From Symbiodinium natans (lineage: Eukaryota > Sar > Dinophyceae > Suessiales > Symbiodiniaceae), in contig CAJNDS010002155.1 of the NCBI GenBank assembly GCA_905221605.1, forward strand, positions 62,001-126,000: DNA of 64,000 nucleotides. The letters run 5' to 3'. Below the pieces are notes generated by a model. It did not search any database. It was not told where the DNA came from and saw nothing but the letters and a program-made list of their open reading frames with translations. Of this stretch, positions 1 through 11,028 are shown one piece after another. Position 1 is the stretch's first letter. Every line of letters starts with the position of its first letter. Both the position numbers and the translations under genes were made by a program.

Positions 1-137
1 TCCTGCCAATTTCTACCCTAACCCTAAACCCTAAACCCTAAACCCTAAACCCTAAACCCTAAACCCTAAACCCTAAACCCTAAACCCTAAACCCTAAACC
101 CTAAACCCTAAACCCTAAACCCTAAACCTAAACCTAA
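1..137. repeat. Telomere-type (CCCTAAA)n array
   Basis: A near-perfect run of the CCCTAAA heptamer starts about 17 bases in and decays to CCTAAA units near its end. It is the plant/dinoflagellate telomere sequence. Because the same heptamer recurs in both orientations throughout the window, this array is not by itself evidence for a chromosome end. Confidence 0.95.
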
Positions 138-244
138 ACCTTGAAGCTCTAAAAGGTCTATAATGGAGGCTCGCGGTCCCTCGAGTTGGGAGTCGTGACA
201 CAGGGACTGTCCGTGACTTAACCGCATACCGCAACCCCTCCTTG

Positions 245-318
245 GGGACGAAATGAACCCTCAAATTTGGGGTCAAATACCCTGACTACTATAACTCCTA
301 TTAAGGTAGATGAAACCC
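245..318. repeat. Dispersed repeat family R1, copy 1
   Basis: The segment holds a GGGGACGAAATGAACCC-like start, an ATTTGGGGTCA core and a CTACTATAACTCCT-like end. Similar segments occur at about 22870-22945 and 51464-51545, and a partial one near 31178-31200. It is a short interspersed repeat; no coding potential was seen. Confidence 0.6.
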
Positions 319-341
319 TAAACCCTAAACCCTAAACCCTT

Positions 342-1003
342 TTAGGGTTCATGTCGTCCCCGAGCCAAATTCCACGAAAGCAGGCCGACGCGAGCCTCGT
401 AGCAATGGAACCTCGGCGGCCCACGAGCAGAGGCTGGTTGGGTTTAGGGTTTAGGGTTTAGGGTTTAGGGTTTAGGGTTTAGGGTTCAGGGTTCAAGGTT
501 CAGGGTTCAGGGTTCAGGGTTCAGGGTTCAGGGTTCAGGGTTCAGGGTTCAGGGTTTAGGGTTTAGGGTTTAGGGTTTAGGGTTTAGGTTTTTTTTCTTT
601 TTTTTATGGTTTAGGGTTTAGGGTTTAGGTTTAGGGAAAGAAGGCTTTGGGATTTGTAGCGCAGGGCCCGGTATGCCCTCACGTCGAAAAGCCTGCCAAA
701 ACCAGGAGAAAGCTGCTGGGAGTCCGATTTTTCTGCGGTGGAGTGGTGGTCAGTTGAAGACATGCTTGCAATGCAAACTCAGTGCCCAAGCGATCTCTTT
801 CTTGAGGCTCTAGGTTGAGGGTCTAGGGTTTAGGGTTTATAGGGTTCAAACTTTGCCGTCTGTCGGGCGCATTTAGCGTGTGTCCATCCTTTGTGGAAAG
901 CTTTCTGGATTTGTAGGTTCAGGAGACTAGGCTTTCCGGCCCTCTGCCCGCAAGGGCTCCATAAAGGAATCTCAAAACCTTAAGCCCCGAAGGCTACGAG
1001 CTC

Positions 1004-1042
<39 letters not shown>

Positions 1043-4000
1043 AACCCTAAACTCATGAGCTCCCATTCGACATCACAGGAGGGTTCACGGGGGAATGCTG
1101 GTTTGTTGTTGGGATTGAGGTCTATAGGGCCTACCCCAGCCCACCCCTAGACCCTAAACCCTAGCCCTAAACCCTAAACCATAGCCCTAAACCCTAAACC
1201 CCAAACTCCTTCGTTCAACAAAAAGCCAATCCTTGAAAGCCGAGCAGCTGGTTGTGCTTCTCCGGCGCCGTGAAGTCCTTCACTGTGGCCCAGGTGCAGC
1301 CGTCCTTCAGGGTTTAGGGTTTAGGGTTCAGGATGGTTTAGGGTTTAGGGTTTAGGGTTTAGGGTTTAGGGTTTAGGGTTTAGGGTTTAGGTGTTAGGGT
1401 TTAGGGTTTGGGGTTTGGGGTTTAGGGTTTAGGTATAGGGTTTAGGGTTTAGGGCTTAGGGGTTAGGGGTTTAGGGTTTAGGGTTTGGGGGTTCCTCCCT
1501 AGACTCCTAGTCAGCGAGGTCTCTCTCAAGCCCCGACTTTGATCTAAACCCTAATGCCCACGACCTCATAGCCCTCAAACCCTTAACCGTTTCACAGAGG
1601 GTGTGGGGGGTGACTGGACGCTTCCAAGCCCGGGTACCTCAGGTAGAGGCCCTAAACCCTAACCACTCATTCTTGACATCTCTCTTTCTGTTGCAGCCTC
1701 AGCCTATAGTGTTGCTTGTGAGAAGGGGTTGTGCCCGAAATCATTCTCCGCTAAACCGTGAAAGCCAAAACCCTGAACCACCCGAAGCACCTCAACCCTC
1801 AGCCTCGTCACAAAAGAAACCCTCAGCCCTAAACCCTAGACCCTAAACGTGAGCCCTCAATCCCAAACCCCAATCCCCCAAACCCTAAACCCTAAACCCT
1901 AAACCCTAAACCCCAAAACCCTAACCCCAAACCCCCCTCCAGTTCTCCCCAGGGCCTGCTCCAGCGCCAAAGCCCCGCTCTGCACGCGGAAGAAGCCCTG
2001 CTCACCCCAGTACTCACCTTGGGAGTTCAGGGCTTAGGGTTTAGGGTTTAGGGTTTAGGGTTAGGGTTTAGCTTTACAGGGATTAGGGTTTCAGTGTTTG
2101 GGGGGGGGGGGGGGTGGGGGGGACTTAGGGTTTAGGGGTTCAGGCTTGCGAGTTTAGGATGTAGGGCCTAGGGTTTCCGGGATTCAGGGTTTCGAGATCT
2201 GGGTTTGTGTAAGGTTCAGGGTGTCGGCAGTTTAGGGTGTGTTGTACAAGATGGGATTTAAGACTGAGGGTTTTGTACTTAGGATGCGAGCTCCAGGTCT
2301 TAATTGTTCTGCCATGGCGCCCCAGGAATTCCGTACTTGCCAATAGAAGCCCAGCTTCTCATCGGTTCCCCAGCCCACAACGGAGATTGTGTGGTCGGTG
2401 TCTTTGGACCTGCAAAAGATATGCTGCAAAACGGGCCAGGAGAGAGAAGGAGATGCACCAACATCCGGCCCAAACCCCCACACAAAGTTCACCCGGAGCC
2501 GAGGGAATGAGCCAGCCATCTATACAGCAATAACCTAGAAGGCTGGAGGGCTCCTTGTTTCCACTTTACGCACCATCAAGCAGTCGAAATCCAACTATGT
2601 GCCAAACTCCTACTTCTGAGGGAGGCACCAAGCCACGCAGGCAGGGGCAAAAGCAAACGCAAGAGGCACTGCGCGCGAAGGAAAATTCAAGGTGCCCCGG
2701 CCAGGGCGGAGGCCTCTGTCCGGCGGTGTAGTGCCGCCCAGGGACCCACAAAAGGCTAGCAAAATATGCTGAATTTCTAGACCTCCAGCAAAGCGGTGCA
2801 GACGCCTGTGAAGAGCCCTGACCGTGTGGGGCCGGCGTACAGGCGGGCAATGTCTGCCGGTCCTCCAAAGGTCGTCTGCGAAGGATACTTGCTTTTCCAC
2901 TGCGGGGCAAGGTGGCCCTCCATGGCAGAGTAGCAACACATGAAGAGAAGCCGCCGGGTGTTTTGGGCCCCTATGGCCTCGAGTTTTTGAATGGTTTCCG
3001 TGGCCGTGATGCTCTGGCCTTGGTTATTAGAGAGCGTCGAGTTATCCTCGCCACCGTGTCCGAAACAGATGACCACATCCTCCTTCTCGCATGTGTAGTC
3101 ATCGTTTCTGTAGATGATTTTGATCTCCTGAACCTCTGCTGCCACGTTCTCAGGAAGTGACTTCTTCGACGACGCTGCCAAAGCTTTTTGAAAGTCGCTG
3201 GACATCTGATCCAGATCGCAGCTCTCGTCAGGCTTGAAAGGAATGACGATGATCAAGTTTGCCATTTCAAAGAAAAGCCCTAAGAAGCCCTACAAGTGCC
3301 TGAACCTAGGAAGCCACCGCGTTGAGCCAAAATGGTTACGGCACCCGACATCACACGCTCAACCCCCGAATGATCCTGAAACAGTGTCTATATATATATA
3401 CATATATAAAGCAGCAATCCCACACACGCTCTGAACCAAAATCCCTAAGACCTTGGAAGCCTAAACCCTGAACCCCTGAAGCTCTTCCCCCCACAGGCTT
3501 TGTGGTGACGATGCCACCCGTGTAGTTCAGGATAGGCACGGCGTCGACGTTACAGGCTATGGGCCCACGGTTGAAGATCTCCTTCATCATGGCATCCTTA
3601 CCCTGGATGGAGCCTTTGGTGTGGGGCCAGTCGGTTTAGGGTTTAGGTTAGGGATGCTGGGACATGTCGGGTTTGAGCCGGGGGGGGGGGGGGGGGTTGT
3701 AGGGAGCGATCGCTAGTCTTAATTGAGAGCACCCTGGAGGGCCAGATAACATGAAATAAAGGGCAGGTAGCCCGTGTTGTGTCCAAAAACGTCCAAACAA
3801 AAACCCACACAACGTAAACAAGAAGTACCTGGGACTCTATTTACGTACAGTTTAGTAGTAGCTACCTTTAATTTGTACGTACAGTTTAGTAGTAGCTACC
3901 TTTAATTTGTAGGTATAACCCATAAAACTGTAGGTAAAGAGGGTCCCAGGTAGCTCCCATGAACAGCTCAGCAGCCGTATTCGGCGACGGTGGCGTTGGG

Positions 4001-7000
4001 ATACTTCGCAAGACCTCAGTTCTTGCCGGCGAGTTACAGGGTTCTTAAGGGAGGGGGGTCAAGGGGGGTATTTAACCCAAGGTTCCCCAATACTCCGTAA
4101 GGCTCCCTAAGCTTCCGACATGCATCTTTCGCAAGAAACAATGCCTAGTCGTGGGAACCTCTGTACTCTAAAGCGTTCTGTCCTGTAGTTTGAGTACTCA
4201 GTTTAGGGTTGAGCGTTGCGGAAGGGTTGAGGGCTTAGGGTTTTCTGAGTGCAAGGTCCTTTAGATTGGAATCTTAAACCTTATGTGGCAAACTAACTGT
4301 CAGCTGTCGACTCTCGCGAAGTCGGGGAGGTAGTTGTCGTCGTAGCCTCCTAAAAACCCACAAGCCGCCCGGACCCTAAATCTGCACTTTTGGGTCTGGG
4401 TAGACCGACAAAAACTACTACTATAGGGCGTCTAGGAGCCAGAAGTCTTCGAACCCTGAGACCAGGTTAATACGTCATTAGCTGGTACCCGCCATGTTTT
4501 CCCTGCACACCAGACTAGTCCAAGAAGGGATACAGAGTTGGATCCTGCCATACAAGTGCGTCTTGGCTTCTTCAAACGACCTTTAAAAGCCCACAACGAA
4601 GCCAAGCTGCCCACGCATTTCTTGCCGAAGGTTGCGCAGGTGCGCTGCACGTTTTCGGCGGTGCATGTGAAGTCCATAGCCTGCAGGGAAACAACAGCTA
4701 CACCTGTGGTTTACATGTTGGGGCTTGTTCACGGCCTAGCCTAGCAGGTCTTGTAGGACTTTGCTTCAGTCTTGGGCGCTTGCCTGGACACGACAGATTG
4801 AGCCTTAGCCGTAGCCCGAAACCCTGAACCCTCAACTCCCACTCCTGCAACACACGAGCTGTTTGTCGGTCAAGAGGGTTTATATGATATCCACTCAGCT
4901 GTTCTTGGCACCCATGGTGCCTCTTCAATAAATGAACGTCCAGTTCGGAAATTAATTCTCAAAGAGGGGCCAGGCTTGGGTCAGGGTCGTAGGATTGGGG
5001 TCTGGGGGTTGCAATTGCTCTATAGACCGTCAACCCTCAACAGTAAAGACCTACAACAGAAGCGACACTTCTTTAACCCTTAAGCCCTGGAAGCTGAAAA
5101 AACAGCAACCTCTCAAATCCCAACAGCTGCAAAGACCCCGAGCCCAAACCCCCTGAGTGCCATGAAGGCTTCGGGTTTAGGGTTTAGGGGTTTAGGGGTT
5201 TAGGGGTTTAGGGGCCTACCCCCCGCAACCTGCACTCTTACAAGCCATGAACCCTTTTTCGTGTTTCGAGTTGTCGGTTTCAGGGGCCAGCTGAGGGTCT
5301 ACTTGAGAGCTTCGGGGCCGAGCTTTGTTTGGTGTGGGTGCTCTTTTGGGTTTGTGAGGGTTTCAGAGCTGGGAAGTTTAGGGTTTAGGGTTTAGGGTTT
5401 AGGGTTTAGGGTTTAGGGGGGTTTAGGGTTTCTAAAGTGCTTTCGGGGGGCTCTTGGGGTGCTGGGAATTGTCGTCGGGCTTTGGGCTGTTTCGAGTGTT
5501 GAGGTTTTTTTCAGTAGTGGACGTTTTTGAAGGATCCTTCAGACCCTAAACTCTAAACCCTAAACCCTAAACCCTAAACCCTAAACCCTAAACCCTAAAC
5601 CCTAAACCCTAAACCCTCGCTCGTTGTTCGGATGTTAGGGGCTCTCCGAGCTTCAGGGATGTTTAGAGACTCAGGGTGTGTGAGGTTTGGGGGCTTTTTA
5701 GGGTTTTTGAAGCATGTCCGCGATCGCCAAGCTTGTCAACCCATATATCTATCTGTCAATGCGGCTTGGGGCTTGCTTTCGTGCTCAGAATGTTTAGAGG
5801 TTAATTAAGGGCGACCTTAACCCTCACCCACCAGACCCATGCACAAGCTGGGGGCAATCAACGCCCCTTCTTTTCTAGGAAAGGTGGTGGTCGTCGTGGT
5901 CGTGGCTGTGGCCGTGGCCGTGATCGTCGCTGGTCGTGGTCGTCGGGGTCGCGGTGGTCGTGGTTGTGGTCACGGTCGTCGTCGTCGTTGTCGTGGTCGA
6001 CGTTGTGGTTGTCGTGTCCTTCATGTCTTCATGGCCAAGGCCGTGCTTCCACTTCCAAACCTCGGCTTTCGCCTTGGCTTTCGCCTTCGCTTTTGCCACT
6101 GCTACTTGCAACTTGTGCTCGGGGGGGCCCTTGGCGACCTGCAAGCTTGACATCGCATCCACGGGCAGCAAAGTGCATGCGTCTGCAGGAGGCTCTTCGG
6201 CGACTCCTGCTGTATTGCGCAGCTGCGCAAGCATGAACATGAGCTGCAAGTGAAGGCCTATCGCTCGCACCATGGCGTCCAAAGCTCTGGGACAGAATCC
6301 ACAGGGCTTTTGAGGCTTAACTAGGCTTCTGCAGGTTAGGGCTCCGGGCTTTCGTGGTTCAGGGTTTTAGGGACAAATGCTGCATGAAACTCAGTTTTGA
6401 GGATTACTTGAAGGTTCATGGGTAGGCCTAAGCCGTGCTATGATCTGTGAAACCTCCGTGATTGAGGATGTGAGAGATGGACATAGCGCAAGGAAACGAG
6501 GTGTTCGGCTCTTCCAGTTTTCGCTATAAGTCCAAAACATGTAGCGGAACTTCTACAGTCCCACAGAAGAGAAAGCATGCACACAATGTCTTCATCATGC
6601 TCGTGAGGCGAAGTACCCAGCAGGAAGACAATATGCTAAACGGTTCCATTCCAAACAGTCCTGTAAACGATGCACCTGTAAACGATGCAAACTTCCATTT
6701 CCCTCCCTCCCTCCCTCCCTGCTCCCTCCCTCCCTCCCTCCCTCCCTCCCTCCCTCCCTCCCACAAAAAGCCAACAATGATCCAAGTCAGCATCATCATC
6801 ATAAGCTGCAGCATCATCGTCATCACCATCATCATCCTTCTCATTAGTCAAGACCAACAGGCCAAAAGGAACAATAAGAAGTAGCAACTGAATTCTAAAC
6901 AGCTAAACCCTGAAGTCCAGCAACAACACAGCACTTGCAGGCCTTGCAGAAGCCCGCGTCCGAATCCTTCGAGCAGGCCAGGTACGGCTGACCTCAAGGT

Positions 7001-10000
7001 TTAGGGTTTAGGGTTTAGGTTTTAGGGTTTAGGGTTCGGGGCTTAAGCGCTAATAAAGGCTTGCTAGCTCACAGGGTTATTTCAGCCCCCAGAGGTATGT
7101 CAGATTGGTGGATGGCCAGAGATCCAGCAACCCCTCCCCAATGGGATGCTTAGGAAGTCTAACCCTAAACCCTAAACCCTAAACCCTATTTATGGAACTC
7201 CTGAACCAACAATTGAAGATGAAAAAGAGGCTCTGAGGTTGAAAAGGGGTCAGGCCCATGTCAAGTCCCGCCCTCTCCTCCCGAAAACTCCACCGAAGGT
7301 TAGGGTGCAGGGCTTAGGGTTTAGGGTTTAGGGTTTAGAGTTTAGGGTTTAGGCTGACAAAACACAAAAATGGCCACAACCCAAAGCGGGAAAAAAACTG
7401 GGGTGCGTGTGGCCGCTGAAGCGTTTAGGGTGCACGGGCCGGGCAGGATCTCACAGACACGTCATCTCGAGTTCGCGCCGATTCTGGGTTACTGTTGGGA
7501 AACCTACAGTATGTTGGAGGTGTAAAAAGGACCAGAGTACATATTTGGGAATTTGGCACCTTATGTTCCCCTCTGCAAACGATTACCGAATTATATACAA
7601 AGTACCTGATTCCCTACTTCGAAACTACCGAGATTTGTGTAGGTTACCTTGGACTCGTGTCTGGGTTTTCTAATCGCCAAAACCAACAAAAGCCTTCTCA
7701 GCCCCCTGACATTCCCTTTCGGGATGAGCGGGATCAGCCAAGCCGCCAGTGGTGTAGCTGATGCCTGGGCGGTCATCAGGCACCCCAGTGTTCCTGTTAG
7801 CCCCGAAACCCAAACGACAGAAGTAAACCGTAGCCCTGCTAGTGTCAGCCCCCAAAACCCCAGCTCCAACCTGTACAAGCCCTCAAAACCCTAAACCCTA
7901 AACCCTAAACCCCAAACCCCAAACCCTAAACCCCAAACCCTAAACCCCTGTCTGCGTGCTGGCCAAATGCCACTACCAGTCTTGTCGCTGATCTCCTTCA
8001 GCCACTGGTACGCCGAGTTGGGCTCACCACCTACGCTCGCAGCTTTGACCCTTCCCTAAACCCTCCACTCAACCCCAAACCCCTTAACTTAACGGTTCAG
8101 GGTTCAGGGTTCAAGGTTCAGGGCTCAGGGCTTAGGGTTTAGGGTTTAGGGTACTCAACCCAAAACGCCTCTCTTGACCCCTGATTAAGGGCTCAAGACA
8201 CGTTCGAAGAGGGAATCTCTTTTTCGTGGGGGAGAAGTGGCTTAGGAAGGTGGGGCCTAAACGTACAACAACTCCCTGTACGATCCATGGCCCGCAGTGG
8301 GCTGAAGGTGACGGGTGTATAGGACACAGGTGAGGCAACACGCACTGCCTGCAGGCACAACTCCCTCCCGAACTGCATATGCCCCAAACCCAGAATCGAA
8401 ACCCAAAAAACTCCCCTGCCCAGGGTGTGGGGAGGGGGGGGGGGGTTGTTTTGCTTCTTGGGGGAGAGGGGGGGGGGGAAGTTTTTAGTAAGCTAAACCT
8501 TGAACCTCAAAGCACCCTACACTCTCAACCCTTTGACCGCCTTCGCAGGTTCCGGCGGTGCCACAGTTCATCAGGTACTGCACGGAAAGCTGGATGTCAA
8601 TGCCTGCGATCCATCTTTGGGACGGGCCTGCATAGGTTTTAGGGCTTGGGTCTTAGGGAGTGCATAGCGGCAGAGACCGCAAAGAATGAGGCCGGGACGG
8701 TGGATACAGCTTGCATACAAGACAGCGCACATGAAGCGCATCTCATGTACCATACGTCTCGAAACATCTGCATTTCTGTCAGCGAAGTAATCTCGATGTA
8801 GGTCAATTCATTGTGGTGACAGCAACGTTGGGTTAAAGCTCCTTTGCACCACCCCAAAACATACCTCTCAACAAAATTGGCAAATTCAGCCGGACCCAAA
8901 CATGTTCGAATCCTTACCACAGCACTTGACAGCTCGACGCCCAATACCCGAAACCGCAGAACGGACATGATCTGACATGGGCATTTTGGCAAAATAGCGG
9001 TCCTCTCATTTGCCCGAAATACTATATTCTAAAGGAACCCCAAACAAGCGTTACCCCAATTTTCCGACAAGGGTTTAAAATGGGTCTTGCAGCGGGTCCG
9101 AGAAAATCTTCAGCCTGCACAAAAACAAGAATACCTAAACCCTAAACCCTAAACCCTGAACCCTAAACCCTAAACCCTGAACCCTAAAAACCCTAAACCC
9201 TGACCCTATGTGCAGGTCCTTCGGCTTTGCGCGCAATTTTGATCCGGTCTGCCAGAGCAGACATGCTGCCCTGCGTTGTGGGCCGGTGTGGGGGAGGGGG
9301 GGGGGGGACGGGTGTACAGGGCCTGGAGCCTAGTAAGCCCTAAACCCTAAGCCTTAAGCCCTTAACAAACTAGGGCATGGGAGTCGAGGGTCTAGATGTT
9401 GGCAAGCTAGAGCCCAACTTGAACAAGTCTCTTTACCTCTATCCCTATTTAACTAGGATGGCCCCTGAAACCCTCTGAAATATATTCCTGCATAGGATCC
9501 TCTGAAGCCAAATCAGAAAATATAGAAAATGTCCCAAGGGCCTACCTAGTTAAGCGTAAGGTAACCCTAAACCCTAAACCCGAAACCCCTTTCCTCAGCA
9601 GAACTTAGCGCACCACAAGCAGTGAGCATGTTCTTTCATAAGGGCCTTAGGGTTTAAGGTTCAGGGTTTAGGGTTTGGGGTTCAGGGTTTAGGGTTTAGG
9701 GTTTGGGGTTCAGGGTTCACAGATGCTCTAGACGTGATAAGCCTGCATGCTCTGAACTATGAGCCCTCGAGACGCACCTCGAGTCTCGAGGGCTCAACCC
9801 TAAACCCTAAACCCCCAATACCCAACAATCCGAAGCCCTAAGCTCCCTAAACGTGTTGCTTTGGGGCTTTTTGGGGCTTCGGGATCGAACCTTGGTGGAG
9901 GTCCCATGCGGTCAGAACCCACCTAGAACTTCCGACACTTGCAAAGACATAGGCGGCTGAACCCAAAGTCGTAAATGCTAAAGCCCTGAACAGGCCCTTA

Positions 10001-11028
10001 ACCCTAAACCTCCATGGGGGTTTCGGAAAAAAGGGGTACCCTTTTTGCGGGTCCCTTTAAGGGGATTCTTGTCTATTTGGCGCATAAACGGGGTACGCCT
10101 TTTTGGGAGGAGGGCCCCTCAGCAAGTGCTCAATGCGAAAAGCCGAACGCGAAGCTTGCAGGCTCTGGGGGCCTTGGAATTGAGTTAAGGTTGAAAAGGC
10201 TTAGGGTTTAGGTTTTAGGGTTTGGAGAGTGTTTCGGGTTTAGGGCTAGGGTTTAGGGTGTTACCAGGGCAACAGACCAGCCCGCCTGGGCCCAGCAGGA
10301 GCCGCAGTACTGTGGGATGTGCTGGTTGACCGAGATGGTGCAGTAACTCTTGCCATCCTGAGAAACTCAGGGGGTAGGTTTAGGGTTTAGGGTTTAGGGT
10401 TTAGGGTTTAGGGTTTAGGGTTTAGGGTTTAGGGTTTAGGGTTTAGGGTTTAGGGTTTAGGGTTTAGGGTTTAGGGTTTAGGGAGTCACATGGTGCGTTA
10501 GCATGGTCCCTTTCCATCTTTGAAGGGTTCCGATGTATGGGCCCTTGGGTTGTACAGGGCATTATAAGGGGTATATAGGGGCTCCCAATTTTTCGGGCCC
10601 ATATTAAGGGACCATGTAACTACCCTAAGAGTTTAGGGATACATGGTTGGTTGTTGGCTATTGGGTATTGGTTATTTGCTGTTGTCATTGTGATGAGTTT
10701 TGTTGTTGTGATCGTTTCGTTGACGATAGTACCATGAGCAATAACATTATCGGCCTCAGCAAGGTCGAGTGCTCCGAGCTGACGTGTCTTAGGGTTTCGA
10801 TGGGATGGGAGGCCTAAACCCAAAATCTCAACAACCCTAACCCAAAACATTAAACCTAAACCCTCAACCCTAAACTAGGCCTTGTAAACCCTAAACCCAG
10901 AAACCCTCAACCCTAACCCTAAGCCCTACACCCTAAACCAAAACCATCAAAAACCAAAAGCCGCCCCGGCCGCCTTGTCGCACCAGGAAAAGGTCTTCGG
11001 CAAGTCCTCGGCGAGGTCGGGCAAGAGC
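342..11028 (-). CDS. Cathepsin Z/X-like papain-family cysteine peptidase, copy A (13 exons, 5' end incomplete)
   Basis: This is a lysosome/vacuole-type C1A peptidase of the cathepsin Z (X) group, which in known members acts as a carboxypeptidase. Exons in sense order are 11028-10974, 10357-10286, 9270-9219, 8603-8541, 8030-7971, 6992-6943, 4680-4611, 4014-3976, 3613-3499, 2409-2321, 2017-about 1959, 1304-1246 and 411-342. Joined, they read through without a stop for about 284 codons. Landmarks are [12 protein letters not shown], then [13 protein letters not shown] (catalytic Cys), [78 protein letters not shown] (catalytic His), VRNSWG (catalytic Asn), [10 protein letters not shown] and [16 protein letters not shown]. 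Introns make up about 92% of the span and mostly have GC or GA donors. The signal peptide and propeptide exons were not identified and should lie between 11029 and 12614. The stop codon TAA falls inside a CCCTAAA repeat. Family assignment is firm; individual borders are by eye. Confidence 0.88.
417..632. repeat. TTTAGGG array with internal TTCAGGG variant block
   Basis: Tandem TTTAGGG units pass into about ten TTCAGGG units (roughly 483-555) and back to TTTAGGG, then a short T-rich interruption. It lies immediately 5' (sense) of the last exon of cathepsin copy A, so it forms the 3' end of that intron, reading CCCTAAA in the sense direction. Confidence 0.9.
1009..1041. repeat. (CT)n microsatellite
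   Basis: A pure CT dinucleotide run within an intron of cathepsin copy A. Confidence 0.95.
1310..1488. repeat. TTTAGGG array with TTTGGGG variants
   Basis: Telomere-type units beginning directly at the acceptor side of the exon ending at 1304. In the sense direction this array is the CCCTAAA-rich 3' end of the intron. Confidence 0.9.
2777..3265 (-). CDS. Intronless caspase-fold (clan CD)-like peptidase ORF nested in an intron of cathepsin copy A
   Basis: This is a complete 162-codon ORF from ATG (3265-3263) to TAG. It lies wholly inside the intron between the copy A exons 3613-3499 and 2409-2321, on the same strand. The protein starts [14 protein letters not shown]. It has a strand-like [12 protein letters not shown] with His70, and [13 protein letters not shown] with Cys110/Cys111. 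The spacing and the hydrophobic strand before each residue match the His-Gly and Cys of caspase/metacaspase/CHAT-type peptidases, but the canonical DxCHSG motif is absent. The C-terminal part ([18 protein letters not shown]) is not assigned. A pyrimidine-rich TTCTTAG lies 14 nt before the ATG and could serve as a spliced-leader acceptor. Unlike its neighbours it has no intron. ORF reality is fairly likely; the peptidase call is tentative. Confidence 0.6.
   Translation of the reverse strand: MANLIIVIPFKPDESCDLDQMSSDFQKALAASSKKSLPENVAAEVQEIKIIYRNDDYTCEKEDVVICFGHGGEDNSTLSNNQGQSITATETIQKLEAIGAQNTRRLLFMCCYSAMEGHLAPQWKSKYPSQTTFGGPADIARLYAGPTRSGLFTGVCTALLEV
3827..3951. mobile_element. Fold-back (MITE-like) element with internal 34-bp tandem duplication
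   Basis: The ends ACCTGGGACTCT and AGAGGGTCCCAGGT are imperfect inverted repeats. Inside, a 34-bp unit containing GTACAGTTTAGTAGTAGCTA is present twice in tandem (3843-3876 and 3877-3910). No ORF. It lies in the intron between the exons at 4014 and 3613 of cathepsin copy A. Confidence 0.65.
5140..5215. repeat. TTTAGGG/TTTAGGGG block
   Basis: Short telomere-type block in the long intron between the exons 6943 and 4680 of cathepsin copy A. Similar blocks occur at 5376-5431 (TTTAGGG) and 5545-5617 (CCCTAAA), so this intron carries both orientations more than once. Confidence 0.85.
5875..6282 (-). CDS. Possible nested ORF with Lys-Ala, poly-Thr and His-rich tracts
   Basis: A complete 135-codon ORF on the sense strand of cathepsin copy A, inside the intron between exons 6943 and 4680. 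The N-terminal 55 residues are of normal composition ([20 protein letters not shown] at the start). They are followed by a [10 protein letters not shown] run, a long Thr tract and a His/Asp-rich tail ending [13 protein letters not shown]. The C-terminal half is written by a GTCGTG-type microsatellite, so the ORF may be an accident of the repeat. The opposite strand is also open here. No known family recognised. Confidence 0.25.
   Translation of the reverse strand: MDAMVRAIGLHLQLMFMLAQLRNTAGVAEEPPADACTLLPVDAMSSLQVAKGPPEHKLQVAVAKAKAKAKAKAEVWKWKHGLGHEDMKDTTTTTSTTTTTTTTVTTTTTTATPTTTTSDDHGHGHSHDHDDHHLS
6701..6763. repeat. (CCCT)n microsatellite
   Basis: About fifteen CCCT units, interrupted once by GCTCCC. 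Lies in an intron of cathepsin copy A. Confidence 0.95.
10372..10481. repeat. TTTAGGG array
   Basis: About fifteen perfect TTTAGGG units directly on the acceptor side of the exon 10357-10286 that encodes the catalytic Cys of copy A. Confidence 0.95.
10499..10621. mobile_element. Fold-back element, family M5, copy 1
   Basis: Contains GGGCCCTTGGGTTGTACAGG, then TTATAAGGGGTATATAGGGG, and ends with GGGCCCATATTAAGGGACCA, which is partly the inverse of its start ATGGTCCCTTTCC. Related segments lie at about 13130-13250 and, on the other strand, 31025-31165. Confidence 0.55.

Noticed and set aside
1-137. Chromosome end (telomere) at the left edge
   Set aside because: The same heptamer occurs throughout in both orientations and the array here is only about 120 bp. 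Gene A ends 340 bp away, but nothing shows a terminus.
8639-8992. 117-codon minus-strand ORF in an intron of cathepsin copy A
   Set aside because: It ends in a telomere-repeat-derived tail (LRPKP) and has no recognised motif; kept only as a weak alternative to a nested gene.
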